DNA of 64,000 nt from Thelonectria olida. Taxonomy: Eukaryota > Ascomycota > Sordariomycetes > Hypocreales > Nectriaceae. Every line of letters begins with the position of its first letter. Position 1 is the first letter of the stretch. Below are positions 11,162-23,292 of the stretch, piece by piece. The DNA lies in the NCBI GenBank assembly GCA_020736575.1, contig JAGPYM010000002.1, positions 2,046,001 to 2,110,000 on the forward strand. The letters are read 5' to 3'. A program made the translations under genes and the position numbers. The notes under the pieces were generated by a model, which saw only the letters and a program-made list of their open reading frames with translations, was not told the DNA's origin and did not search any database.

Positions 11162-12730
11162 GATGGGAGTCGAATCGATGGCTATGATGATGACAGCGTG
11201 GTTAGCTGACTGTGTCCTAGGGGGGCAGAAGGTGCGATAGTGAATCAATGGGCCGACGCATTCAACCTGGGAAAGCTAGGTGTCACAAGCCAACGAGGGG
11301 ACGACATGGAAAATAGATGGAAAAAGTTTCTGAACTTACCTCAGGGGTTGTTGATAGGAACCACGGCCACGCGGCCAAAGGGGATAAGAGACGAAAGATG
11401 AAGAAAAGGGGTGACTTAAAGGAATGGAGAGAATGTATGCTGCGAGGGCAACGTGCCTGAGAGGCTCAGGGAAAAAGAAGAAGGAAAAGAACCAGGAGAA
11501 AGAGAAGAGGTGGTTATCGAACCTCTCGCTTCTTTGTAAAGAGGCAACGAAGTGTTAGCTGTCGAGTCGAGGACAACTTGCCAGCTTCCAGCAGGAAGCT
11601 GAGGTTGCATGCAGGGGTTGAACCACTAACTAACAGGCCGGAGCCACTTTTTTTCCTTTCTGGCCACTTTGTCACTTTCTCCCCCGTGTCTCTCCCCTTC
11701 AAGGTGGCCATCTGGATGGACGCTTACGACTCCACGGCTCTAATTAGGGGGATGGGCAGGGGACGGCACCAAACTTCAGGCTGGATTCACTGGAAGCTTC
11801 AGGGGTTTTCTCCGCCGAGGCTGCTCTCCCGAAGGCTCGGTTCGTCAATGGGTCGAGGCTAGGGTTGTTCTCTCTCTTGGGGCATTTCTCCTTGATCTGT
11901 CAAACCGTCCCTGGTTGACGCGCGGATCGGATAAGACAGGGCTGAAAGATCCATGATCGATGCTGATCCTGAAGCGACTCTAGCTTGCCGTTTGAGAGAT
12001 GGGTTGTGTCAATTGGGCCACGTCTTCGTGGACTTGAAGAGAGCAAGCTGTTGACGTTGAAATACCACGCTTATCGATAAGAACGGTGGATTTGTGCGCT
12101 CTCAAGGTGGTGGTGGTTGACGAGGGATAAGTACCTTACTCTTTCCTGAACAACGACGACTCTTGGCCTGATGCCGGGACTTTCCATGGCTGCGTGTTCC
12201 CTACCTCCCTTAGGTAGGTATGGATGATAGCCACCTACCTATATGTACCTACGTATACGTAATTGCCCCGGACGCTCGGCAGCTGGACCGTCGGAACCCG
12301 CGCCGGTGCCCGATGCCGCCGCTTGATGAAGCTCTCCTCGTAGTCTCAGGGCGCCGTGTCCGGAGGGCGTGGACGATAGGGCGGGGGATCCGAGCCAAAG
12401 TCGGGCAGTTTTCCCATTGAGATAAATTCCATTGGCTGGCCGATCTACGGACGTTGAATTGGCTTTTCCCTCTACCTCCCCATTGTTACATATACGCACC
12501 CATTTATCGTACGTACACGTGTGTATTCTTCTTGCAATTGACCAATTCGCGCGGGGATCCTCTCACCTCTCGAAACAAGCGGAGCAACGACCCGGACTTC
12601 AAATATAGCTCCCGCCCTCTTGATTCTAAAAAAGTGTGTTGATTCTCTTTTACCTCTCTTCTTCCTCCCCATCTATTCTCTGACCTTTTCGACCACCGTC
12701 TAACCTCTCACCTATTCATCTTTCCCAGGT
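11162..12730. promoter_or_regulatory. Divergent intergenic region, PMT4-type and RidA genes
   Basis: About 1.6 kb between divergent genes. It holds both promoters, the probable PMT 5'-UTR intron and a dense cluster of GGTAGGTA/CACCTACCTA/GTACCTACGTA motifs at about 12212-12260. No coding region is supported. Confidence 0.4.
11182..11339 (-). other. Probable 5'-UTR intron of the PMT4-type gene
   Basis: On the minus strand a GTAAGT donor at 11339 and a TCATAG acceptor at 11182, with a GCTAAC branch-like site about 20 nt before the acceptor, frame a 158-nt non-coding stretch ending 20 nt upstream of the start codon. Inferred from splice signals only. Confidence 0.4.
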
Positions 12731-13350
12731 ATGTTGGCGGCACCCCTCATCCGTCGAGCGCCCCGCGTCACCGCCGCCGCTCTTCGGTGTGCCCCTCCGA
12801 TCCTGAGAGCTCCCAGGCTCACACGTCACCTTGTTAGACCACAATCCACAATGGCTGATCAGACCATCGTCTTCACCAAGAACGCCCCGGCCCGTGAGTT
12901 CCTGACTGCTGTACTGCCTTTTGCCGAGTGACAACTGACGGCCTCGACTCCCAGCTGTCGGCCCCTACTCGCAGGCCATCAAGACCCCCACTGCCATCTA
13001 CTGCTCTGGCCAGATCCCTCTCACCCCCGAGGGCGAGCTCCTCGAGGGCACCATTGGCGAGAAGACCCGCCAGTGCTGCTCGAACCTCAAGGCCGTTCTC
13101 GAGGAGGCCGGCTCTGAGATGACAAAGGTCGTCAAGGTCAACATCTTCCTGTCCGACATGGACCACTTTGCTGTACGTGCCGCTCTTCACACTCTTTGAA
13201 AACATTCATGACTGACTGACATACCCTCAACAGCCCATGAACGCCGAGTACGAGCAGTGGTTCTCCCACAAGCCTGCTCGCAGCTGCGTTGCTGTCAAGA
13301 CTCTCCCCAAGAACGTTGACGTTGAGATCGAGGCCATTGCCCTCCCCTAG
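12731..13350 (+). CDS. mmf1: RidA/YjgF-family imine deaminase, mitochondrial form (Mmf1/Hmf1-like)
   Basis: Hydrolyses reactive 2-aminoacrylate and other enamine/imine intermediates made by PLP enzymes. Exons 12731-12893, 12955-13172 and 13234-13350 with two 61-nt introns sum to 165 codons plus stop. The core carries [33 protein letters not shown] and the conserved Arg region [12 protein letters not shown]; the family is about 125-130 residues. The extra 40 residues at the N terminus are rich in Arg and Ala and almost free of acidic residues ([14 protein letters not shown]), a typical matrix-targeting sequence. A second in-frame ATG at 12851 ([11 protein letters not shown]) lies exactly where the conserved core begins, so a cytosolic form could be made from the same gene. 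An acceptor-like CTAAC...TTTCCCAG just before 12729 suggests an intron in the 5' leader. Confidence 0.93.
12851..12853 (+). promoter_or_regulatory. Candidate alternative start codon (cytosolic RidA)
   Basis: An ATG at codon 41 with context CACAATGGCT, close to the favourable fungal CACAATGGC. Initiation here would remove the whole basic presequence and leave a complete RidA domain. The upstream ATG context (CAGGTATGT) is much weaker, favouring leaky scanning. Confidence 0.5.
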
Positions 13351-13609
13351 AGAAGGTATTTCTCTCAATAATAGATCTTAGATGCCAACGGCTACAACAA
13401 TAAATGAACAAAAAGTTACCCATATGATTGTCTATTACACCGTCGCTCTATTAAGGCATACAGTACGCTCTGAATTTCGGTCTATTTTTTTTCTTTTTGA
13501 TTCAATATCTTGTCTAGCATGTCTCGACGGTCTCTCTGATTCGACTTCGACAACTTCTCTTATAATTTAAAACTCAAGGAAATCCCCATTGTTACCAAAA
13601 GACTTCGCT

Positions 13610-14599
13610 TCACTCCCTCCAATGATGACTCAGCCACCCCCGACCCAGAACGAGCCGCAAGAGTTCATCCTGAGCTTCCTCCTCGCCCAGCGTTTTGAGG
13701 AAACGTCCACCAAGATCATAGATGTTGTCATATTCCAGGTTCAGCCGAATGCGGTGGAACTGATCTGGAGACATCCATTTTACTATACTTCGGGACATCT
13801 CCGTCACCGACTGCATAGTTCTCTGGGCATTATACTCTGCATTCGGGGTCAACAGTCGGACAGCTACTGCACGTTGCCAAATGATGGAATTGACCAAGCT
13901 AACGTTCGAAGCGAGACAGTTGGTTGGCTCGCCTCTACGCCATAGCATCATGACGGCGTATTCCTCCTTCGGCTCCGCTGCGTCTGGTTCCTCTGACATG
14001 CCGGTCATGGCGGGCATCCGTTCCTCTAGCGTTTTCCGGAAGTCGCAGATGAAATCTGAAGTGGCCTGAAGACAGATTTCGTATGCCGCCTTGAGGGTCC
14101 ATCTCATATCCTCAGCCGACGGCCCCAACGTCTCCCAGTCATCAATATCCTCCCAGTCATCATCCTCACCGTTATCCGATTCAGAGCCTGAATCGTTTGC
14201 AACCCTCTTGGACGGGCCACTTCTGGGGGTTCCAGGGCCGGACATTGGAAACGGCGGAAACTCAGGAACTGGGAAACCAGACACCGGCTGCTTACTCAAC
14301 GGAGGCGCGCTCAAACTACGTCCGCGGGCTTCCAGATCGCCCTCGTTGCTGGTCATGTTAGCCTGGACGTTCACAGCTACCGGCGTAGGTGACTCCTGGG
14401 TTATCTCCATCGGCGTTGGAGGTCGAGGCGTGGTTGGAGGGGGCTCCTGAGTGCTGACCTTGGTATGCTTGAACTGGTGAATCAGGTACTCCATGTCCTG
14501 ATCCTCAGTCTCTGGCTGATCAATGTCCATTACATCCGGGTTTTTCTGCTTCTTCTGTGCCAGGTCAGGCAGGTCAACGTCTGAAACGTAGTGATTCAT
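13610..14599 (-). CDS. Hypothetical acidic protein, 329 aa
   Basis: Unrecognised, intronless. The N-terminal half is disordered: Pro/Thr-rich (PPPTTPRPPTPMEI) and Ser/Pro-rich, ending in a strongly acidic stretch (ESDNGEDDDWEDIDDWE, near residue 150). The C-terminal half (from about residue 165) reads as folded and helical, with KAAYEICLQATSDFICDFRKTLEERM, NSIIWQRAVAVRLL and QFHRIRLNLEYDNIYDL. No signal peptide, membrane segment or catalytic motif is visible. It is convergent with the RidA gene (stop codons 260 bp apart) and 260 bp upstream of the ARPC1 stop on the same strand. The clear codon bias and absence of interruptions support a real gene. Confidence 0.7.
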   Translation of the reverse strand: MNHYVSDVDLPDLAQKKQKNPDVMDIDQPETEDQDMEYLIHQFKHTKVSTQEPPPTTPRPPTPMEITQESPTPVAVNVQANMTSNEGDLEARGRSLSAPPLSKQPVSGFPVPEFPPFPMSGPGTPRSGPSKRVANDSGSESDNGEDDDWEDIDDWETLGPSAEDMRWTLKAAYEICLQATSDFICDFRKTLEERMPAMTGMSEEPDAAEPKEEYAVMMLWRRGEPTNCLASNVSLVNSIIWQRAVAVRLLTPNAEYNAQRTMQSVTEMSRSIVKWMSPDQFHRIRLNLEYDNIYDLGGRFLKTLGEEEAQDELLRLVLGRGWLSHHWRE

Positions 14600-14858
14600 G
14601 GTTGGTACGAGTGCTAGGCTTGTAGATACAGGTTGCGGTAGGATGTTGATATGATTGCTGGAAGCTGTATAGTTTATAAACTTGGTGAGATGATGCTATG
14701 ATTGATGGAGTTATGCAATGTTGAGGAATTCGATCTATTTATGCTAAAAATGATCAACTTCAACCCAAATATTGACGCGGTGTAGGTTGGAACAAGAGTC
14801 TTCGGAACATTGCATGTTTGCATCACACTACGGTTGTTCTCTTTCACAGCTAGTCTAG

Positions 14859-16061
14859 TTACATGTTCCAAATGACAACACGGCCGTCGACACCGCTTGC
14901 TGTGTTCTTTGTTAGCTCTGAGCGGATTATCACGTGAACGTATCTCAACTTACAGCTGAACTTGGTGACCTGGTCTCCGGACGACTCGTAGGCTCTGATA
15001 GTGTTGATGGTGTTTTGGTGCACGGTCTTGAGCTGGGTGTCGTCCTTGGCCTTACCCTTCAGGTCCATTTGTCTGAACATGTTCAGAGCCGACTCCTCGC
15101 GGTGCGCCTGGCCGGGGCGGCCCTTGGACTCAATAGTTCCAACGAGCTGCCAACCACCCTCATTACCCGAGAAGCGGAAAGCCTCGCAGTCATAGCCGGC
15201 GGCGATGATTTCGTCCTCGGAGCTCCAGATCAGGCTCTTGAAAGGGAGCTGTTGAGTGGAAATGGTCACAACAGCACGAGGAGGCTGGTCGGGGCCGGTT
15301 GGGTAAACAACAGTAATGCTACTGTCGTGGGCAGCGAAAGCAAGACTGTCACCACTGGGCGAGAACGAGACGGAGTGAACCCATCCGGCAGAGTTGTTCA
15401 GGAACTCTCCGCACACCGTGTTGAAAGGAAGTCGCTCGCCCCAGACGCCGGGGGGAGGTCGGGCGTCGACACCCTTGATGAAGCTGGAGAGAACTCGAGC
15501 ATGAGCATCGGTGGAGCCGGCAGCGAGGAGAACCGAGTTAGGGTGCCAGGCGACGCTGGTGATGGTGCTGCGAATGGGCTTCTTCAGATGCTTCGACACC
15601 CACCAGTCGTTCTCTTCCTCGAAGTAGCAGACGGCGATGACGCGGTCGCCGGAACCGACGGCAAACTTGGTCTCGGAAGGGGACCAACGGACAAAAGTAG
15701 CAGCCCTGTTGATTCGAAGCAATACGAGGGTAGGTTTGTATCCGGTCGGCGAGGGCTCCCAGACGAGAGCATTGCGATCTGGCGGTGCGTTAGCTTATGA
15801 CGGTGTAAGGGGAGCATTTAGAGGGAGAAGCAGTGTACCCTGAGAGCAAGTGACGATTCGGCCGCTGTTGGGAGCAATATCCACACTCGTCACAGTCTTG
15901 TCATGGCCCTTGAGCTCATCCTGAAGCTTGAAGGCATTGCCGACCTTGCCGTATAGCTCAACAGAGGTGTCGCGCGCAACAGCCAAGGTAGAGTGATCGG
16001 CCGAGAAGGAGTGGTCGGCAATGGGGTTGTGGAAGAGGTGGTGAACTTCAGGAGGAGACAT
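14859..16061 (-). CDS. arpc1: Arp2/3 complex subunit 1 (ARPC1/Sop2/Arc40), WD40 protein
   Basis: The WD40 beta-propeller subunit of the Arp2/3 complex, which nucleates branched actin at endocytic patches. Exons 16061-15839, 15778-14954 and 14899-14859 with introns of 60 and 54 nt sum to 362 codons plus stop, the normal size. Propeller blades are visible: [130 protein letters not shown] and the terminal SGVDGRVVIWNM. The stretch around residues 290-320 is the subunit's characteristic inserted region. An in-frame ATG four codons upstream (16073) is an alternative start. Divergent from the RRM gene. Confidence 0.96.
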
Positions 16062-16462
16062 GGTGAATGACATGCGATAGGAGGAGCTCTCTACTATCGC
16101 CGGGTGTCGTTAATGGAGAAAGGGTTTTGGGAGTTGGGTAGTTGGCGAAGGGACAGCTCAGACAAGGAGGCTGAGGATGATGCTGGCTCGGTGGGGGTGG
16201 GGTTACGTAGCAGTTCCCAGCTTGGCCCACTCACAACGTCGCCGCGACATGGAAAGCGCTAAACAACAAAGCTCCGCGAGGCTGAGAGCCTGCGAAAAAT
16301 CTCCACCTTCACACAATATCGATATCCCCATCCACACGACTCTGGCGTGCGCGCAGGACCTCCTCCGACCAACCCTTGTTATATAGATTTCTAGGATCGA
16401 TTTCTTATTTGAATCAGTAACGGCATTGCTAACAGAATCAACCCGCCCCGAACGAAGACACA
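16062..16462. promoter_or_regulatory. Bidirectional promoter, ARPC1 and RRM genes
   Basis: A 401-bp gap between two divergent starts. A TATATAGA element at about 16380 lies roughly 80 bp before the RRM start; nothing else recognisable stands out. Confidence 0.4.
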
Positions 16463-17188
16463 ATGGCCGCCGCGACCACTGCACCGCCTCGCGGTCTCCA
16501 ACCCAACACTTCCCTTCCTGCCAAAGTGCAGCCCATCGCCCCCAACCAAACGTCAGTTTCCTCGCTTGGTCTATCTAAACTCGAGCCCGGCTGCTGACAG
16601 TGGATAGGCTTTATGTGACGAACCTCCCATCCTCAAAAATACAAAAAGCCGACCTGCGAACCGCCCTCTATATGCTGTTTTCGACGTACGGACCCGTGTT
16701 GGATGTCAACGCCCTCAAGACGATGCAGATGCGTGGTCAAGCTCACATTACCTTCCGGGATGTGCAAACCTCTACCCAGGCTATGAGAGCCCTCGATGGA
16801 CAGACATTCCTCGGCCGTGAAATGGTTCGTGTCTTTTGCCATTCATACTCAACTTTCCACCGCTAATTCTTTCTCTATTTAGAAAATCCAATATGCCAAG
16901 TCCAAGTCACACTTCGTCGCCAAGCTCGATGGAACGTTTAAGATCCCTGGGAGCTCAGGTGCCGCCAACGTCGAACAGACCGAACTTCAGCAGAGCATCT
17001 TCAATGCCCCTCTTCCAGGCTCTGCCCCTGCCCCGGGCTCTGGCCTACCTCCCAAACCAGCTGCCCCAGTCGACCACGTCATGCAGGATGCTGGGTCTAC
17101 TGATGGCCGTGGTCAGAAGCGAAACCGCGATGACGAGGACGAGAGTGACTCAGACGTGGCTATGGAGGAGGATAGCGATGATGAATAA
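16463..17188 (+). CDS. U1A/U2B''-type snRNP RRM protein
   Basis: A spliceosomal snRNA-binding protein of the SNF/U1A/U2B'' family. Exons 16463-16551, 16608-16824 and 16883-17188 with introns of 56 and 58 nt sum to 203 codons plus stop. A single RRM at about residues 30-110 shows RNP2 LYVTNLP, a helix with LRTALYMLFSTYG, RNP1 RGQAHITF and GREMKIQYAKSKS, all typical of this family. After the RRM come a linker (FVAKLDGTFK), a Pro/Ala stretch and a very acidic tail (DDEDESDSDVAMEEDSDDE). There is no second RRM, although animal and plant members have one. Which snRNA it binds cannot be decided from sequence. Its stop lies only 44 bp from that of the convergent ATG10 gene. Confidence 0.93.
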
Positions 17189-17232
17189 GGGATCGTTTCG
17201 ATGGTCCATGCAATGATAATAGACGGAATCCG

Positions 17233-18103
17233 TCAAACGGCCGGAGTCGCCTCCATAGCCATCTCCCTTGGCACCCACAAGCCTACGCAACCTCCCACAA
17301 GCCCGAGCCAAATCATGAGATAGTTCGTCCTGTCACACTTGAACTTGGAGATGGCATCTCCTAGCAGGCAGGGGTGGACAAAGAAGGATGGGACGCCCGT
17401 GATAGGGTGGTGCTGGTAACAAAGTGTTAGTTAGGTCGAACGACTCTTACGATACCCAGATCTTGAATTGACTTGTGCAAACAGCATTTCCTCATAACTT
17501 ACATCGGCCGAGATGCCACCAATCCCGCCAAGGCCACGGAGGCCCTCCTTGTACTCGTCAGGCACGAGGCGACGGAAGACGGTGTCGATGCTAAAGGCAG
17601 GCTCATCGGGGGGCAGTCCGCGTAGATTGAACCACAAACATGGTACTCGATATGTAGGATGAAGGTGGATCTCGTATTCCACCACCCCGATATCTATGTG
17701 GGACGGGTGCTTCACGAGAGCTGCCTGGAAGCTTTTGTGAGAAAAAGACCCAGAGAACAAGATACATGTGAGGCTCTATTACCTCATCCGAATCTTCTGC
17801 ATCTACCATGGCACTGTCCCCCGCAAGTCCACCGTCTTGTTTTCGGTCATCTGAGAACGAGAAGTTGTCCAGGTCCAGCGATAGGTCTCCATGGTCGAGG
17901 TCTGTCTGCAAAGGTCGTCGGATTTGAATAAACGTAGTATATCCAACATCAAAGATGAAGTCTGTGCTCAGGGCGGTACATCGCCTGAGTTTCCATCGGC
18001 CTCGCTCCGGGCCTAACGCTGCCCGACAGTATGCACTCTCTAGGTGGTGGCATGCCTCTGTGAACTCACTCGGCGCGAGATGCGGGTAATTTGCGATGCT
18101 CAT
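17233..18103 (-). CDS. atg10: Autophagy E2-like conjugating enzyme ATG10
   Basis: The E2-like enzyme that conjugates ATG12 to ATG5 in autophagosome formation. Exons 18103-17783, 17724-17503 and 17412-17233, with introns of 58 and 90 nt, all phase 0, sum to 240 codons plus stop. The C-terminal half matches the Atg3/Atg10 fold: VVEYEIHLHPTYRVPCLWFNLRGLPP, then HHPITGVPSFFVHPCLLGDAI. The catalytic Cys is that of the HPC motif, about residue 196, and the HP-TG-P-FF-HPC pattern is diagnostic. Residues about 90-107 form a short acidic, low-conservation insert ending at the first intron. It is tail-to-tail with the RRM gene and divergent from the mannosidase gene. Confidence 0.88.
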
Positions 18104-18941
18104 AGTTCAGTCTCCAGGTAGGGTAACCGGTGGCTTGCGGATCGGTTTCGCACGAAGACCGGAGCGTTGGATCTCAGGAATATGACTGGGAGAGTTTGAA
18201 GAGGTGGGATGTGTCAAGGTTGTTGCGCCAAAGAGACGAGGAGAGTCAGTTTGGTGACGGGCGAAACAGGAGACTTCCCGATCGATTTTTCCTGGAAGAA
18301 ATCTGTCTTTTGAATGGAAATTTAAACCCAACGTACCGACGAGCTACTGACCGTTGCATCGCCTGGGCGAAATTCCTTCTGGAAGGTTGTTCCTGTCGAG
18401 TATCACTCGTGATCTCCCCGCATTAATGGAGGGTTCGTCAAATCGTCCCTGCGTGACCCTTGACCCTAGCGGTTGGGTCTCTGGGTGTGCGTGCACCTAG
18501 GTAAGGTAGGTAGGCAGTAAATAATTGAAACGCAGGCGTGTCCATGTACCTAGGCCCCTTCCCTTTTTAGGGAGCTCAGGGCTGGGAAAGAGCTAAGTTA
18601 GCATGAGAAGTTGCGGGGCAGGTTCCCGTCATCATGGCCCAGGTACATAGTAATGCCACCTTGGCCACCTCCATAATTAACGATCCCTGGCGTACGAAGG
18701 CTTGTGAAATCTGTCTCGTGCAGGTGTCTTGGCTGGAACTTTTGGCTCTTTGTTCTTCGTTGCGCGTTTTGGTATTGTTTGCGTCTCTCATCTAATCATC
18801 CCCATTGCAAAGTTTTCTTCGCTGCACTCTATTGATGCGCCTAAGCTTTGTAGCTGTCCAAGAGCGTTCATCCTTCCAAGACTCGACCCTCCCTTCGAAC
18901 CAACCCCTAGCCTCGAACCCCGAAATGCTCCAACAGAGCCC
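18104..18941. promoter_or_regulatory. Divergent promoter, ATG10 and GH47 mannosidase
   Basis: 838 bp between divergent starts. It contains CACCTAGGTAAGGTAGGTAGG (about 18497) and GTACCTAGG (about 18546), members of the dispersed motif family noted in the findings. No coding region is supported; an in-frame stretch of the mannosidase frame is open back to 18729 but lacks a suitable ATG. Confidence 0.45.
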
Positions 18942-21102
<2,161 letters not shown>

Positions 21103-23292
21103 GTGCCGGCATTTCTCATGATGCGGGACATGGGTTTGAAGAGAAGGAATGTTCATGTCGGAATGGAGAGGCGTGTCATGGATAATAATGTGGCATTTTG
21201 GACACAACGACGATGAATTTGACTGTATATTTTGAAAGCGTGGAAAGTTGAAAGCGTTCAGGCCACTGACTAGGGTTGATGGTGGACACTTTGCATCTCG
21301 TGGAGTATCTATCCATGTACTAAGTATGTATGGAGCATCATGTAAGAGATCAGATCCAAGGTGAGATGCCGAGGTATCGTGAATCGGGTGTTTGACGAGG
21401 GTCGTGGCCGTGGTCGTGGTTCGTGCACGACTGCGGAAAGGAATTGATTCCGCTGCACGTGATGGTGACACTAGATGCACTCTGGTCTTTGGGGTTGATT
21501 CCACGAGGGACGAAGAAGCATTCGCTGTCGTCCGGCTTGCAGCGGAAATTTTTGGGCAAGGGAAGTGATTGCAATCCCTGTTGTGAGACTTTCACTTACC
21601 TATTTGTACGGAGTAGGCCAGCGTGATGAAGTAATTGAAGCCTGCGCACTACGTACAAAGTAGGTAATATCTGGAGGAACAGGATCCTTGAAAGTGGTTT
21701 GTCACTCTATCAGCCACTCAGCAGTCATGGATTTCACGGGGCCATCCTGACCCTTGCTTGCGTTGGTTCGGTTACAGTCGTGGTTACAAATGGTTTAGGC
21801 CAGGCAACTCTATTTCGCTTGACAAGAGATGTTCTCCCACCACCAAAGGCCACCTTATTTGCTAGGTAGTTCAGCTATCTGGCTTTGATGTTCGGATGCA
21901 GAAATAGGCGCATGTTTTTAGAGTGTGTTTGTGTCACCCACTCTCGTACATTCGTGCATCGGAAACCGCTCTCTTGATTCGTTTGACGCAGGTCAAATTG
22001 AGGCCCAATCCTTGCATCATGCATTCTTTATCTGCGAGTACCCGCGCACAAAGTACATAATTACTCTGCGGTGAGTCTTGCCAATGACGACGACGCATCC
22101 TGCGATTCGCAAAGGAGGGAGAGCTGAACCAGCCACTAACTTGGCTACCGCACCCCTCCACCCATCAATCAATCAATCGCCAGGCGTCAAGCCTCTTTCA
22201 TGGATGGGCTGAGGAGGCACTCCTCCTCCTTTTCCATTGCCCCATATCTGCCTTATCTCCCACCGCTCCCCAAGCCACTTGACTCGTCGTTTCTCTCGTG
22301 CGTCGTGCAACCCTCTCGCCCTCTCAAATTCCTCAAGTCCGGCTCCGCTCAACCCCGGACGCGGCGCCGCACCATGCACTACCCCCCCTGACCCGACGTT
22401 TGAACGTTCCTACGAGGCCTCGACCACCAAAGCTCTGCAAGGCGTCTTCACTAATTGCGCCCAGCTGCCTGTCTTTGAGAGACCCAGCGCCGGCGCCCCA
22501 CCGTTGAAGATAGCGCCCACATGCGCTCTCAACGGGCGCACGCTGATGGGAGACGGACCAGGGAGAGAGTGTGTCCACCTTTGCTTCATGGATGGAAAGG
22601 CCCGACGGCGGCTTCTGACGGGCCAGGGCCTTTCACTTCTCTGCTGTTGCTTGCTGGGCTGAGGCGACGACGGACAGCCATTTTGAGTCAGAGAGGCGTC
22701 CTCGTCAACGCCAAGCAGTCAAGGTCACGTCCAGCAAATGGATGATAAGCCCACCACCACCACCACCACCACCACTAACGACCGCTACTGCTGCCACTGC
22801 ACCACTTCTACCTTGGCTGCCCGCCAGCCCCTTCCTACCTTTGTCTAGTCCTTCTTGTCTCACGACAGCAGCATCTCATCCTCCCCCAACGCCTTTTCGA
22901 CTAATAATTATCCTTCTCTGCTTTTTTTTTTCTTCCATGTGCGTTTCCATTTGTGCTTCTGCGGCTTTCCCATTCTAGCCCAAGCCGCTCCCAAAGAGCG
23001 TCGTTGACTTCGCCATTCTGCGCCTCGGCCTGCACACACTGGACAGCTCTCGCCAGCTTTGGTGGCGATATGCTGATAGCTTCGCTCCCCCTCCACCGAT
23101 TTCTGCGACGACGACGTTACGATCCAGCAGCATTGCCGCACGAACACCAAACACGCCGCACACATCGATTACGAAACAGCGATCCCATCACCTCCGCCTG
23201 CGCATTAGCACCTCCGACTCACCCAGCTTGAGCACAACTCATTACTAACCGTCCCGCAGGGACGCATTGCTGTCAGGGCTCAGGCGGCAAGC
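21103..23292. other. Intergenic region with long leader of the permease gene
   Basis: 2.2 kb without a supported gene. It includes a CCA repeat (about 22751-22775), CT-rich stretches from 22800 onward typical of fungal leaders, two short upstream reading frames (22937-22978 and 23070-23231) and a strong acceptor-like signal, ACTAACCGTCCCGCAG, ending at 23259, which suggests a 5'-UTR intron just before the permease start. Confidence 0.4.
22937..22978 (+). promoter_or_regulatory. Candidate uORF 1 of the permease gene
   Basis: An ATG followed by 12 further codons and TAG, 315 bp before the permease stretch. Whether it is in the mature transcript depends on the unknown cap site and on the probable leader intron. 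Confidence 0.25.

Noticed and set aside
14934..15800. A 288-codon plus-strand frame opposite ARPC1
   Set aside because: Antisense shadow of a recognised WD40 gene; Gly/Val/Leu-rich without any domain.
18729..18941. Earlier start of the GH47 mannosidase at 18729
   Set aside because: No suitable ATG-led coding signal; adding 71 residues has no counterpart in the family, and the segment lies in the promoter.
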